DNA from: JAOUGY01 sp963792365
GTDB taxonomy: Bacteria > Actinomycetota > Acidimicrobiia > Spongiisociales > ZC4RG35
Direction of reading: 5' to 3'
Assembly (NCBI GenBank): GCA_963792365.1
Contig: CAWBVW010000008.1
Span: forward strand, 372,001 to 436,000
Length of the DNA stretch: 64,000 nt
The first letter of the stretch is position 1. Every line of letters begins with the position of its first letter. The notes under the pieces were generated by a model. That model was not told the origin of the DNA, made no database searches, and saw only the letters and a program-made list of their open reading frames with translations. This document shows, piece by piece, positions 25,452 through 34,198 of the stretch. The translations under genes were made by a program, and so were the position numbers.

Positions 25452-26291
25452 TCAGGCCGGGAATCCCGAGGCCTCGATGACTTGGCGACTCAGAACAACC
25501 AAGGTGTCGGTCAGGCTCTCCATCTCGGCCTCGGTGAGGGCCGACGTGACAGCGGCCATCGCACGGTCGGTCGTCGATTCGATGTCGAGACGGAGCTTCA
25601 ACCCTCGATCGGTCAGACGGTCCTCTGCGTCGATCCAACCCTGCGACCGGCAATGTTCGACGCCGGCAGACCATTCCTCTTCGGACCATCCCCGTGCGCG
25701 CTGGTGGAACGAAAGCGACAGGTTCGAGAAGCCCGCCGAGGTGATGAGCGACTCCCTGGGCCCGAGCCCGTGTGACACCAGGGCGGCCACGTGGCCGTCT
25801 CCCCGATACTCCCTGAGCGCCGAGGCGTCGCGCCACAAACGCATCAGGGGAGCGTCGGGCACGGCCATCGCAGCAAGAGCAGCCGCCTGCGGGCGCCCCG
25901 CCGGTTCCATCGCTGCCACCGCCTTGGCGGCGATCGAGGCCGCCATGTCGACCTCTGTGCCCTCCGTCTGGCTCAGCAGCCGGTCGAGCGCAGCAGAGAC
26001 GCTGCGGACTCGGTCCTCCCATGCCTCCGCCGGTGTGATCGACTCCCAGACGGCTGGGATGCTCCGCCCGACGAGCCGGGGACTGAATCCGTAGAACAGC
26101 GCAGTGACCACTTCGGCGCCCACAGCGCCCATTGGTGAGGCACGCTGCGCGAAATACGCCGCCCACGGGTGAAGTCCCAGAACTTCGACGTACCGGGCTC
26201 GGACCTCCGGCACGTAGTAACACAAGCCGTGGAACGGCTCGATCGCGTCTCTCAGCCGACGCTCGGCAGTTGCTGCTGCTCCGAGACTCAC
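25452..26291 (-). CDS. SCO6745-family protein (winged-helix-like)
   Basis: A 279-residue protein resembling the SCO6745 family of actinobacteria: a helical N-terminal part with FHGLCYYVPEVRARY, HPWAAYFAQRASPMG and VVTALFYGFSP, and a C-terminal MarR-like winged helix (WSAGVEHCRSQGWIDAEDRL, LTDRGLKLRLDIE). Its biochemical role is not established to my knowledge. The GTG start overlaps the universal stress protein stop (GTGA), so the two are probably translated together. Confidence 0.72.
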   Translation of the reverse strand: MSLGAAATAERRLRDAIEPFHGLCYYVPEVRARYVEVLGLHPWAAYFAQRASPMGAVGAEVVTALFYGFSPRLVGRSIPAVWESITPAEAWEDRVRSVSAALDRLLSQTEGTEVDMAASIAAKAVAAMEPAGRPQAAALAAMAVPDAPLMRLWRDASALREYRGDGHVAALVSHGLGPRESLITSAGFSNLSLSFHQRARGWSEEEWSAGVEHCRSQGWIDAEDRLTDRGLKLRLDIESTTDRAMAAVTSALTEAEMESLTDTLVVLSRQVIEASGFPA

Positions 26292-26725
26292 GGAACGATC
26301 AGGAGCGGGCACGGAGCATTGTGAGCAAGGCGGTCCGCGACCGATCCCATCATCATCCGTTCCACGAGACCCGCCCCTCTCCGTCCGATGACGAGCAGGT
26401 CGGCGCCGGTTTGTTCGGCGAGGTCGATGATCTTGCCGGCGGGGTCGCCCAGTTCCTCCGAAGTGTCGACCTCGAGATCCGCTACTTCCAGTGTCGAGAT
26501 CAGGCTGTTCAGCTCGCGCCGGCCACCGGCGATCGCTTCGGCGAGGACCTCGGGACTTGGTGGCGCGCCTTCGAGGCCCCACCATCCCTCGGGCGGTCGG
26601 ACGACGGTGATGAACGTCAGTCTTGCCCCTGCGTCACGGGCGATGTCGACTGCAGTTCGAGCAGCAGCCACACTTTGATCCGAGCCATCGACTGCAGCGA
26701 TGACGTGTGCAGGCTTCCAGCCCAT
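26288..26725 (-). CDS. Universal stress protein (UspA family)
   Basis: A 145-residue single Usp domain. It starts HVIAAVDGSDQSVAAA and carries the ATP-binding motif GRRGAGLVERMMMGSVADRL (G-x2-G-x9-G-S). The ATP-binding type often acts in starvation or hypoxia survival. The ATG at 26725 has GGAGGAG at the right distance; an upstream GTG at 26752 would add nine residues. It is followed by the overlapping SCO6745-family gene. Confidence 0.87.
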   Translation of the reverse strand: MGWKPAHVIAAVDGSDQSVAAARTAVDIARDAGARLTFITVVRPPEGWWGLEGAPPSPEVLAEAIAGGRRELNSLISTLEVADLEVDTSEELGDPAGKIIDLAEQTGADLLVIGRRGAGLVERMMMGSVADRLAHNAPCPLLIVP

Positions 26726-26821
26726 CGGGCTCCTCCAGATATTGGTGCTCACAGCGTATCGCCGCTTTGTCGGCGAGCGTTCGATTCACGACAATGCAGG
26801 TTTCCCATCTCGGAGCAACAC

Positions 26822-28399
26822 GTGAAGCCGAAGGTCGTCATTGCCGAAACCATCGCTCAGTCGGGCATCGATGCCTTGGCCGAGACCTGTGTGGTCGACG
26901 TGGCCGTGGGCCTGGACCGGGAGGAGCTGCTGGGTCGACTCGCCGACGCCAACGGTCTGATCGTGCGGTCGGCAACCATGGTCGACAGAGGCATGTTTCT
27001 GGCTGCACCAGCGCTCCAGGTCGTGGGAAGGGCCGGGATCGGCGTCGACAACATCGACCTCGAAACCGCCACGGCTCGTGGGGTGCTGGTCGTCAACGCC
27101 CCACATGCCAACACGATCTCGGCCGCAGAGCACACCATGGCGCTCCTGTTGAGCCAGGCTCGGAACGTCCCACGCGCCCATGGCAAGCTGATCACAGGAG
27201 ACTGGGATCGCAAGAGCTTTCAAGGTGTCGAGTTGCACGGGAAGACCCTGGGTGTGATCGGACTCGGGAAGATCGGCACCCTGGTGGCGCAACGCTGCCT
27301 CGCGTTCGGGATGCGTCTCATCGCCTATGACCCCTTCGTCTCGGTCGATCGAGCCCGACGCCTCGGGGTGGAACTCGTCGACCTCGACGCCTTGTTCCCC
27401 CAGGCCGACTTCATCACCATTCACCTGCCGAAGACGAAGGAGACCGAGGGGCTGCTCGGCAAGGACAACCTCGCCCGCTGCAAGCCGGGAGTCCGCATCG
27501 TGAACACATCGCGTGGCGGCATCATCGACGAGCACGCGCTCGCCGAGGCCATCCGCTCAGGCCACGTCGCCGGTGTCGGTCTCGACGTGTTCGCGGTGGA
27601 GCCGACAACCGACAGTCCACTCTTCGAGTTGCCCGAAGTAGTGGTCACCCCGCACCTCGGGGCATCGACCGCCGAGGCGCAGGACAAAGCGGGAACGGAC
27701 ACGGCCGAGGCGGTGGCGGCGGCGTTGCGCGGCGAACTGGTGCTCTCGGCGGTCAACGTCGATCTGGGTCGGGAGGTGACCGAGGAGGTGCAGGCCTACC
27801 TGCCGCTGGCAGAACAAATGGGCAAGGCGATCGTCGGGCTCGCCGGTCACATGTCCGGTCGTGTCACGCTTCGTGCCGAGGGCAAGATCGCGACTCATGA
27901 GCTCCGTCCCCTGAAGCTGGCGCTCCTGAAGGGGGCACTGTCGGGTTACTCCACCGAGCCCGTCTCCTACGTGAACGCGCCGAGCATCGCCGAGCAACGC
28001 GGTCTCGTGGTTGATCTCGAATCCTCGGAGGAGGCGGAGGAGTACGTATCGTGCCTGCGGGTCACCTTGGAGGACGGGTCGGCTTCGCTGGCCGGGACCA
28101 TCGCCCGCAAGGGCCCGATGATGGTCGAGATCCTCGGACACGAAGTCGAGCTTCCGTTCTCGGAACACGTCCTCATCGTCCGCAACTCGGATGTGCCAGG
28201 TGTGATCGGCCGTGTCGGCACGTACCTCGGGGACCATCGGATCAACATCGCCAACATGGTCGTGGGCCGATCCATGGAGTCTGGTGAAGCCGCCATGATG
28301 GGGCTCAACGTGGACCAGCAGCTCTCCGACAGTCAGCTCCGCGGGCTCAGGTCGCTGGACGGCATCGAAGAGGCTCGGTATCTCGATCTGACAGGGTGA
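26822..28399 (+). CDS. serA: D-3-phosphoglycerate dehydrogenase
   Basis: A 525-residue long-form SerA, the first enzyme of serine synthesis. The substrate domain is at 1-100 and 285-315; the NAD domain has GVIGLGKIGTLVAQR (about 145) and the catalytic Arg, Glu and His regions NTSRGG, GLDVFAVEP and TPHLGASTAEAQ. It continues with an ASB intervening domain (about 320-450) and a C-terminal ACT domain (about 455-525, VLIVRNSDVPGVIGRVGTYL) for allosteric serine feedback. The GTG at 26822 gives the normal length. It stands alone. Confidence 0.95.
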   Translation: MKPKVVIAETIAQSGIDALAETCVVDVAVGLDREELLGRLADANGLIVRSATMVDRGMFLAAPALQVVGRAGIGVDNIDLETATARGVLVVNAPHANTISAAEHTMALLLSQARNVPRAHGKLITGDWDRKSFQGVELHGKTLGVIGLGKIGTLVAQRCLAFGMRLIAYDPFVSVDRARRLGVELVDLDALFPQADFITIHLPKTKETEGLLGKDNLARCKPGVRIVNTSRGGIIDEHALAEAIRSGHVAGVGLDVFAVEPTTDSPLFELPEVVVTPHLGASTAEAQDKAGTDTAEAVAAALRGELVLSAVNVDLGREVTEEVQAYLPLAEQMGKAIVGLAGHMSGRVTLRAEGKIATHELRPLKLALLKGALSGYSTEPVSYVNAPSIAEQRGLVVDLESSEEAEEYVSCLRVTLEDGSASLAGTIARKGPMMVEILGHEVELPFSEHVLIVRNSDVPGVIGRVGTYLGDHRINIANMVVGRSMESGEAAMMGLNVDQQLSDSQLRGLRSLDGIEEARYLDLTG

Positions 28400-28416
28400 C
28401 GTCGGCCGGCTCGGTC

Positions 28417-28980
28417 TCAAGGTGCCTGGTGCGATGAGCCGGACCGGTGTGATGGCTGCAGCGTGCGCATGAACACCTGCATTCCGTAGTGGATTGCGAT
28501 GAGACCGCCGAGCTCCATGATCTGGGCCTCGGTGAAGTGGCGCTTGCCCTCGGCGTAGAAGTCGGCGTCGACCCGTTCGGGATGCCGGTACATGAGATGG
28601 GCGTAGCGGAGCGCCCACTTCTCTGCATCACTGAACCGATCGTCGTCCTCGAACCCGGCGGAGGCCGCATCCACATCGTCCTCGTTCAGTCCTGCACGCT
28701 GAGCCTTCTTCGACCGGATCAGGTCAGCGAAGTACGGGTCGTGCGCGGTGCGGGCGAGCTGGATCCTGACGAGCTCCTTGAGTCGATGATCGACGCCTCC
28801 CTCCATGAGCGATTCGCTCATCGCGTCCCACAGCGCTTCGGCGTACCCGGGGACGTGGGCGAGGATCCTGATGAACGTGGCCTCGGGGTCGCCGGCGACG
28901 GCGAGGGACTCCATCCGCGCCGACAACCCGGCCGATCGAGCGGTCTCGGGGTCGACAGGGTCGATGAACGTCTCGGTCAC
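28417..28980 (-). CDS. AhpD/carboxymuconolactone-decarboxylase-like protein lacking the CxxC motif
   Basis: A 187-residue helical protein, clearly paralogous to the upstream gene: GVDHRLKELVRIQLART aligns with RVDHSLKEIIRVQLSRA, and FSDAEKWALRYAHLMYRHPE with FTDAEKIALEYSELMQFAPE. Where AhpD-fold peroxidase partners have CxxC, this protein has TAHDPYF, so no redox thiols are present. It may act as a partner or scaffold of the selenocysteine paralogue. The GTG start overlaps the stop of that gene (GTGA). Confidence 0.75.
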   Translation of the reverse strand: MTETFIDPVDPETARSAGLSARMESLAVAGDPEATFIRILAHVPGYAEALWDAMSESLMEGGVDHRLKELVRIQLARTAHDPYFADLIRSKKAQRAGLNEDDVDAASAGFEDDDRFSDAEKWALRYAHLMYRHPERVDADFYAEGKRHFTEAQIMELGGLIAIHYGMQVFMRTLQPSHRSGSSHQAP

Positions 28981-29636
28981 GTCGTCTCCTCCGTCGACCT
29001 CAAAGCCTCCATCGCCTCGATGACGCGTGGGTCGAGGTGGGACCCGGGTGTGTCGCCGTAGATGGCTCTCGAGACCTCCTGGCTGACCAGGCGACCATCG
29101 GGAGTGAACATCGGATAGAAGTCGAGTGTTCGGAAGAACGTGTGATATCCCACGTTGAATCCGATGAACGCCCCGAGCTCGACGATCTCCTCGTCAGACC
29201 AGTGGCGTTGGAGCCTCCGGTAGACCTCGGCGTCGATCTTTTCAGGTGCGAACTGCATCAACTCGCTGTATTCGAGCGCAATCTTCTCGGCATCCGTGAA
29301 GTTGGGGCTGTCCCGCCAATGATCGATGCCCTCGTCGATGCGCTCCTCGGTCAGTCCGTTCTGCTTCGCCGAAGCAGATCTGACGTTCCCTCAATAGTTG
29401 CAGGAGGCCGCCCGGGACAACTGCACCCGGATGATCTCCTTCAGGCTGTGGTCGACCCGCCCGGTGTTGAAGACCGTGCCCCAGGCGGTGTAGAGCGCCT
29501 TGGACAGCGAGGGATTGTGTCCTTGGATGGCATGGAACGCTGGGTCCGGTGCGCGGTGCCGCAAGCATTTCCTCACGAAACCCGCCAGTTCCGATTCCAA
29601 CAGGTCGTCGATCTCCAACATTGTGATGTTTGGCAT
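28977..29636 (-). CDS. Probable selenoprotein: AhpD/CMD-family protein with CxxU redox motif (UGA at 29391-29393)
   Basis: Two in-frame halves are separated by one TGA at 29391-29393. Reading TGA as selenocysteine gives a 219-residue protein: SRAASCNY-U-GNVRSASAKQ. This restores the AhpD redox motif as Cys79-Asn-Tyr-Sec82. Downstream sequence (GLTEERID, FTDAEKIALEYSELM, DEEIVELGAFIGFNVG) stays aligned with the intact paralogue at 28417. A SECIS-like hairpin begins 6 nt after the UGA. AhpD-like selenoproteins have been described in marine metagenomes. The ATG at 29636 has GGAGG six bases upstream; a GTG at 29654 is the alternative. A nonsense pseudogene is the competing reading. Confidence 0.8.
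29350..29384 (-). other. SECIS-like element for UGA recoding
   Basis: On the mRNA strand the UGA is followed by 6 nt, an outer stem GUCAG/CUGAC, an internal loop, and an inner 8-bp stem UCUGCUUC/GAAGCAGA closed by the loop GGC. The loop begins 21 nt after the UGA and carries G at its first two positions. Both distance and loop content fit the known rules for bacterial SECIS elements read by SelB. Confidence 0.78.
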
Positions 29637-29733
29637 TGATCGCCTCCGCTTCACTCGATGACTCTAAACCGGCACCATTCGTCGGGCGGTCGCCCGAAGG
29701 GAGCTAGGCGCTGCTCGAGGGTGGCATCGTTGA

Positions 29734-30402
29734 GTGGTGTGGCAAAGGCCCCTGGTCACGTCAGGGGTGAAGGTCGACGATTCATCTGTGCGAGCTGGAC
29801 CTCTCCGGAACCTGATTGGGGCTGGCGCGGCCTTCCATCTCTTCTACAGCTGGGTGATCCGTCCCTGGCACCTCTCGTGGGGCGCAAGGTCGGAAGAGAT
29901 CTGGAGGTCCATGCCGGGGGATGAACTGATTCCGCATGCCTCGGTCTGTGCGACTCGGGCAATCACGATCCAGGCGCCTCCTGAGTCCGTGTGGCCGTGG
30001 CTCGTCCAGATGGGCGCGTACGAGCGAGCCGGCTGGTACTCGTACGATCGCATCGACAATGGCGGTGTTCGCTCTGCGGACCGCGTCATTCCGGAGCTGC
30101 AAGACCTGCATACCGGTGACCTCATGCTCACGTCACGAGAGTCCGGGTTCGTGGTGCGCGACATCGACGAGGGGCGATCGATCGTGCTCGTCATCGAACA
30201 CGCTGGATCGAGGATCACGAGCGTGCCCATGCTCGTTCCCCTCGGCAACGGACGAACTCGGCTGGTGTTCAGGGTCAAGGCCTACTTCGTCGGTTGGCAC
30301 CGCGTGTTCGGGGCTGCCTTCGACGTCGGCGACTTCATCTTCATGCGAAAGCAGCTGAAGGGCATCAAGGAGCGAGTCGAAGCCTCGGCGCCTCCGTCGT
30401 GA
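29734..30402 (+). CDS. SRPBCC-superfamily (START-like) protein
   Basis: A 222-residue protein. After a variable N-terminus, ITIQAPPESVWPWLVQMG marks the start of a SRPBCC/polyketide-cyclase-like ligand-binding domain (about 75-205), continuing with GWYSYDRIDN, LMLTSRESGFVVRDID and LVFRVKAYF. The SRPBCC fold binds hydrophobic ligands; no catalytic role can be assigned. The start is uncertain: GTG at 29734 or 29737, or GTG at 29767. It is convergent with pgpA, with 126 bp of unremarkable sequence between. Confidence 0.65.
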   Translation: MVWQRPLVTSGVKVDDSSVRAGPLRNLIGAGAAFHLFYSWVIRPWHLSWGARSEEIWRSMPGDELIPHASVCATRAITIQAPPESVWPWLVQMGAYERAGWYSYDRIDNGGVRSADRVIPELQDLHTGDLMLTSRESGFVVRDIDEGRSIVLVIEHAGSRITSVPMLVPLGNGRTRLVFRVKAYFVGWHRVFGAAFDVGDFIFMRKQLKGIKERVEASAPPS

Positions 30403-30528
30403 ATCGGAATCGCGGTTGCACGAGCGGCTTTCCGACTACGCGAGCATCGCGCCCCTCGGCCGCCGGCCGGGACGATGGCGACGACCCCAGGCCTACATGC
30501 GACGGCGGCAGCGTGATGTCGACGTCCC

Positions 30529-30984
30529 CTATGCCAGCGCCCAATGGACGGCCCAGCCGGCGGCGAGACCGTAGAGGCCCGCAACGAGATCGTCGGCGGT
30601 GACGCCGAACGACCCGGGGAGCTTCTCGGCGGCGCCGACCCCTGGGAACACTCGTTTCAAGATGTCGGCGAGTCTGAACACGCACCACGCCACGACCACG
30701 GGCCAACCATCGAGGCCGATGGTGGCGACCAGTGCTCCGGCGGCCTCGTCGATCACGACCCAGGGTGGATCCGCATGCCCGCCTGCGAACGGACGCGCCG
30801 ACCACAGCGACAGCCCGGCCACCGAGAGCGCAACGGCGAGTTGTACCCACCATTCGAACGGCGTGAGCGCCCACCACACCAGCATGGCGAACGCCGAAGC
30901 CACCGTCCCCGAGCCGTTGTCGGATCCTCTCAGCTTGCCGAGGATCAACCCGGTTCCGAACCACGTCGCAATGAGTCGATGCAC
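30529..30984 (-). CDS. pgpA: Phosphatidylglycerophosphatase A-like protein
   Basis: A 151-residue membrane protein of the PgpA family. GSDNGSGTVAS and the motif DPPWVVIDEAAGALVA carry the conserved acidic residues of the family, with hydrophobic helices between. It would dephosphorylate phosphatidylglycerophosphate to phosphatidylglycerol. It is divergent from the second S9 peptidase across a heptanucleotide repeat tract. Confidence 0.8.
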   Translation of the reverse strand: MHRLIATWFGTGLILGKLRGSDNGSGTVASAFAMLVWWALTPFEWWVQLAVALSVAGLSLWSARPFAGGHADPPWVVIDEAAGALVATIGLDGWPVVVAWCVFRLADILKRVFPGVGAAEKLPGSFGVTADDLVAGLYGLAAGWAVHWALA

Positions 30985-31030
30985 AGCAGGAGGCTACAGC
31001 GCGACCTCGGGCTCGCCCCTCAGCGGCGGA

Positions 31031-31079
31031 GTTCTACGTTCCTACGGTTGCTCGTTGCTCGTTGCTCGTTGCTCGTTGG
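31031..31079. repeat. Heptanucleotide repeat tract (7 units)
   Basis: Seven 7-bp units: GTTCTAC, GTTCCTA, CGGTTGC, TCGTTGC three times, TCGTTGG. It lies between the divergent pgpA and S9 peptidase genes, just upstream of the peptidase GTG. The GTTCTACGTTCC start also occurs at 60901-60921. Confidence 0.8.
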
Positions 31080-31093
31080 CTTACGCTGGCGAG

Positions 31094-32986
31094 GTGCAAC
31101 CTTCTGATCTCTCCAAGCTCGTCACGCCCGGCGACCCTCGGATTCATGGCGACCGGGTCGCCTTCGTCCAGACCGCCATCGATCTCCACGAGGATCGGTA
31201 TGTACGTGAGATCTGGATCCATGACGGCGCCGGAGCCCACAGGCTGACCGCCGGGCCTGTTGATTCGGCGCCCCGATGGTCACCGGATGGAACCCGTCTC
31301 GCCTTTCTGCGGAGCCGGGATTCGAGGCCGGCCCAGGTGGCGGTGATCCCGGTCGACGGGGGAGAGGCCGAGATCATCACCGACTTCGATCTTGGTGTTG
31401 AGGAGCTCGAATGGTCGCCCGACGGAGCACGTCTCGCCGTCACCGCAGTCACATGGCACGACGATTGGGCCGACCTGACCGAGGACGAGCGGGCTCGAAA
31501 GCCGAGACGCGTGACCTCCATCCCATACCGGTTCGATCAGATGGGCTGGACCCATGATCGAAAACGCCACATCTGGCTGGTGGATCCAGCAGGCGCCACC
31601 GAACCTGACTGTGTCACCCCTGGGGCCTACGACGAGCGCTATCTGGCGTGGTCTCCCGACGGATCGGCTCTTGCGTTCGTCTCCGATCGCCATCCGAGCC
31701 GGGGTCTTGCCGCCGGCACCGACGTGTGGGAGGTGACCGTCGACGGAGACAGGGTCCCGATTCGAAGGGCCGAGCGTGGGTTCTGGATGATGCCCGGCTA
31801 TCGGCCCGACGGCGTGCTCCATCTGATTGGGCACACCGATCCGATGTTCCCTCAAGTCGTCGGCGTCCATCGGGTCGAGTCCGACGGCACGCTGACCGGT
31901 CTCACCGCTCCCGGCGACCGTGCCGTCGCATCGCTGGCCGGTGGACTCCCCCAGCTGAGGTGGCGCGACCGCACGCTGTACTGCTACCTCGAGGACGCCG
32001 GCTCGGTGAACGTGGTCAGGGTCGAACCGGATGGATCCACTGAGGTCGCCGTCGGCGGGACTCGGGTCGTGGGATCGTTCGACGTGTCGAAGGAGCGGAT
32101 CGTGTTCACGGACTCGACCCCCCTCGATCCCGGAACACTGCGCGAGTCGACCGAACACGGCGAGTCTGAGCTGTGGATGCCGGGAGGCTCCGACCTCGCG
32201 CTGGTGGAACCCAAGCACCTCCGATTCGGTCCGCACGACGTCGACACGTGGATCGTCATGCCGCCTGGGGACGACCAGGTGCCAGTGCTGCTGAACATCC
32301 ACGGCGGTCCGGCAAGCCAGTACGGAAACGGATTCTTCGACGAGTTCCAGGTGTACGCCGCCGCCGGATTCGGCGTCGTCGCATGCAATCCTCGAGGGTC
32401 GTCAGGCCGCGGTGAAGAGTTCTTGAAAGCGGTGACCGCCGAGGGGTGGGGAGTCGTCGACGTCGAGGACGTGCTCGGTGCGTTGGAAGCGGCAATCGAA
32501 GCGGAGCCACGTCTCGACACCAGCAGGATCGGGATCATGGGTGGCTCCTACGGCGGGTTCCTCACGGCGTGGATCCTCGGACACGACGGCCGCTTCCGCT
32601 CTGCAGTGGTGGAGCGGGGACTGTTGAGCTGGATGAGCTTCTCCGGGACCTCCGACATCGCCGGCGTCTTCGCCGAGAGCTATCTCGGCGTTGGCTATCC
32701 CGAGGGTTGGCAGACGTGGTGGGAGAGGAGCCCGCTCGCCGTGGTCGATCGGGTGACGACACCGACGCTCGTGCTTCACGCCGAGTCCGATCTCAGGTGT
32801 CCGGTCGAACAGGCCGAGCAGTACTTCACGGCGTTGCTCCGCAACGGCACACAGGCCGAGATGATGCGGTTCCCGGGGGAGGGGCACGAGATGTCGCGTA
32901 GCGGGAAGCCGCGTCATCGGGTCGAGCGTTTCGAGGCGATTCTCGAGTGGCACCGACGGTGGCTCGGAGCCGGTGGCGGCGCCTGA
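31094..32986 (+). CDS. S9-family serine peptidase (acylaminoacyl-peptidase-like)
   Basis: A 630-residue protein with a beta-propeller (1-360; WSPDGTRLAFLRSR, WSPDGARLAVTAV, WSPDGSALAFVSDR) and a C-terminal alpha/beta hydrolase. Catalytic residues: Ser in MGGSYGGFLTAWI (near 483), Asp in HAESDLRCPV and His in GEGHEMSRSG. The GXSYGG elbow and SGKPRHR ending match the S9C acylaminoacyl-peptidase branch. It has the same fold as the gene at 21344 but is not a recent duplicate. No signal peptide, so it is likely cytosolic. Confidence 0.88.
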   Translation: MQPSDLSKLVTPGDPRIHGDRVAFVQTAIDLHEDRYVREIWIHDGAGAHRLTAGPVDSAPRWSPDGTRLAFLRSRDSRPAQVAVIPVDGGEAEIITDFDLGVEELEWSPDGARLAVTAVTWHDDWADLTEDERARKPRRVTSIPYRFDQMGWTHDRKRHIWLVDPAGATEPDCVTPGAYDERYLAWSPDGSALAFVSDRHPSRGLAAGTDVWEVTVDGDRVPIRRAERGFWMMPGYRPDGVLHLIGHTDPMFPQVVGVHRVESDGTLTGLTAPGDRAVASLAGGLPQLRWRDRTLYCYLEDAGSVNVVRVEPDGSTEVAVGGTRVVGSFDVSKERIVFTDSTPLDPGTLRESTEHGESELWMPGGSDLALVEPKHLRFGPHDVDTWIVMPPGDDQVPVLLNIHGGPASQYGNGFFDEFQVYAAAGFGVVACNPRGSSGRGEEFLKAVTAEGWGVVDVEDVLGALEAAIEAEPRLDTSRIGIMGGSYGGFLTAWILGHDGRFRSAVVERGLLSWMSFSGTSDIAGVFAESYLGVGYPEGWQTWWERSPLAVVDRVTTPTLVLHAESDLRCPVEQAEQYFTALLRNGTQAEMMRFPGEGHEMSRSGKPRHRVERFEAILEWHRRWLGAGGGA

Positions 32987-33056
32987 GCCCACGTTTGTCC
33001 GGGACTTCTGGAACGGGCAAGATGTGGGCCGAAGATCATCGTCAGGAGCGAAGCAG

Positions 33057-33536
33057 GTGGCACAGCAGCCGAACATCGAACTGGACCCCTCTGATCTGCC
33101 GCGGACAGAACTCGACACCTCGCCGGCCCGCAGCTGGTCGGCCGGCGACAAGCCGGGGGTGATCACCGCTCCCGGACAGGTTCCGGCAGGCGGGACCTTC
33201 GGCACACCCGGACCCGATACGGGCTGGGCGCTCAAGATCATCCGACATGTGGGCGGTGACATCGACTCCAACCTCGAGAGCGTGTTGGCCGCGCTGATGT
33301 CGGCCAGGGCAGCGTCGTTCGGCAGAGCGCCGATCCCCGAGGATCTCGCCGTGGCGAAGCTGCTGTGTGGGATGGGCGAAGGCCTTCCTCTGGAGCTCTC
33401 GGCGCGCCGTCGCCGGTGGACCTCCGCAGTTTCCCACGAGCGATCGAAGGGCCGAGCGGCGGTAGCGGACGTGACGGTGGACCAGCTGAGGATGAAACCG
33501 GACGAACTGCGCAAGTCGTTGACCATCGGCCTGTGA
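33057..33536 (+). CDS. Conserved-looking protein of unknown function
   Basis: A 159-residue soluble protein. The N-terminal third is polar and low in order (LPRTELDTSPARSWSAGDKP). The rest is helical, with TPGPDTGWALKIIRHVGGD, LAALMSARAASFGRAPIPED, LAVAKLLCGMGEG and VTVDQLRMKPDEL. I recognise no family. The GTG at 33057 follows AGGAG; the frame opens earlier, inside the S9 gene. Its stop overlaps the thioesterase-like gene (GTGA), so the two are coupled. Confidence 0.6.
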   Translation: MAQQPNIELDPSDLPRTELDTSPARSWSAGDKPGVITAPGQVPAGGTFGTPGPDTGWALKIIRHVGGDIDSNLESVLAALMSARAASFGRAPIPEDLAVAKLLCGMGEGLPLELSARRRRWTSAVSHERSKGRAAVADVTVDQLRMKPDELRKSLTIGL

Positions 33537-34069
33537 CCTTCCGGTTCCTCAGCGGGAACGTGGTTCCCGTTCCCGACAAGTCCCTGCTCGGTGTAATGCC
33601 CAAGCACCATCTGCCCACGTGTTTCGGTTGTGGGCCCGACAACGATGTGAGGCTGGGCATCGTGCCCGTGTACGACGGTGACAAGGTCACTGCCGAGCTG
33701 CGATTCCAACCGCGATTCGAAGGCGGTCCCGGCCTCGCCCATGGCGGGGCGATCGCAGCGTTCTTCGACGACCTGATGGGATTCGTGGCCATGGTGCATC
33801 AGAGGCCGGCTGTCACCGCCAAGCTCGAGGTCAACTATCTGCACCCGATTCAGCTCGGTGTCACCGTCAGAGGTGAGGCCTGGCTCTCAGGCGTGAATGG
33901 GCGAAAGCTGTCGGCCGAGGCGGTCGGCTATGGACCCGGCGGAATGGTTCACGTCGAGGTGAAAGCGCTGTTCCTCACGGTGGGGATCGAACACTTCACC
34001 AAGGCGGTGGAGGGCGTCACCACGCCATACCCCGATACCGCCTATCGGTCCGACGAGTACTACCCGTGA
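33533..34069 (+). CDS. Hotdog-fold thioesterase (PaaI-like)
   Basis: A 178-residue protein with a single hotdog domain: CFGCGPDNDVRLGI, FQPRFEGGPGLAHGGAIAAF and KLEVNYLHPIQLG. The LAHGGAIAAFFDD stretch is the catalytic helix region of PaaI/4HBT-type acyl-CoA thioesterases. The GTG overlaps the previous stop (GTGA). The acyl substrate is unknown. Confidence 0.78.
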   Translation: MTFRFLSGNVVPVPDKSLLGVMPKHHLPTCFGCGPDNDVRLGIVPVYDGDKVTAELRFQPRFEGGPGLAHGGAIAAFFDDLMGFVAMVHQRPAVTAKLEVNYLHPIQLGVTVRGEAWLSGVNGRKLSAEAVGYGPGGMVHVEVKALFLTVGIEHFTKAVEGVTTPYPDTAYRSDEYYP

Positions 34070-34198
34070 TCTTGTGGTCGGTCACGTGAACCTGCACCAC
34101 GGTCCTGCCTGCGAACATCCAGCCCTCGATCGTCATGCAGCGGATGCGGCGCGGAGGTTTGGCCGCACTCCTCGCTGCGCTCTACCGTCGGTGGCCAC

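Noticed and set aside
28977..29654. Programmed frameshift instead of selenocysteine in the AhpD-like gene
   Set aside because: Both halves are in the same frame, so only the TGA needs to be decoded; no slippery site is needed.
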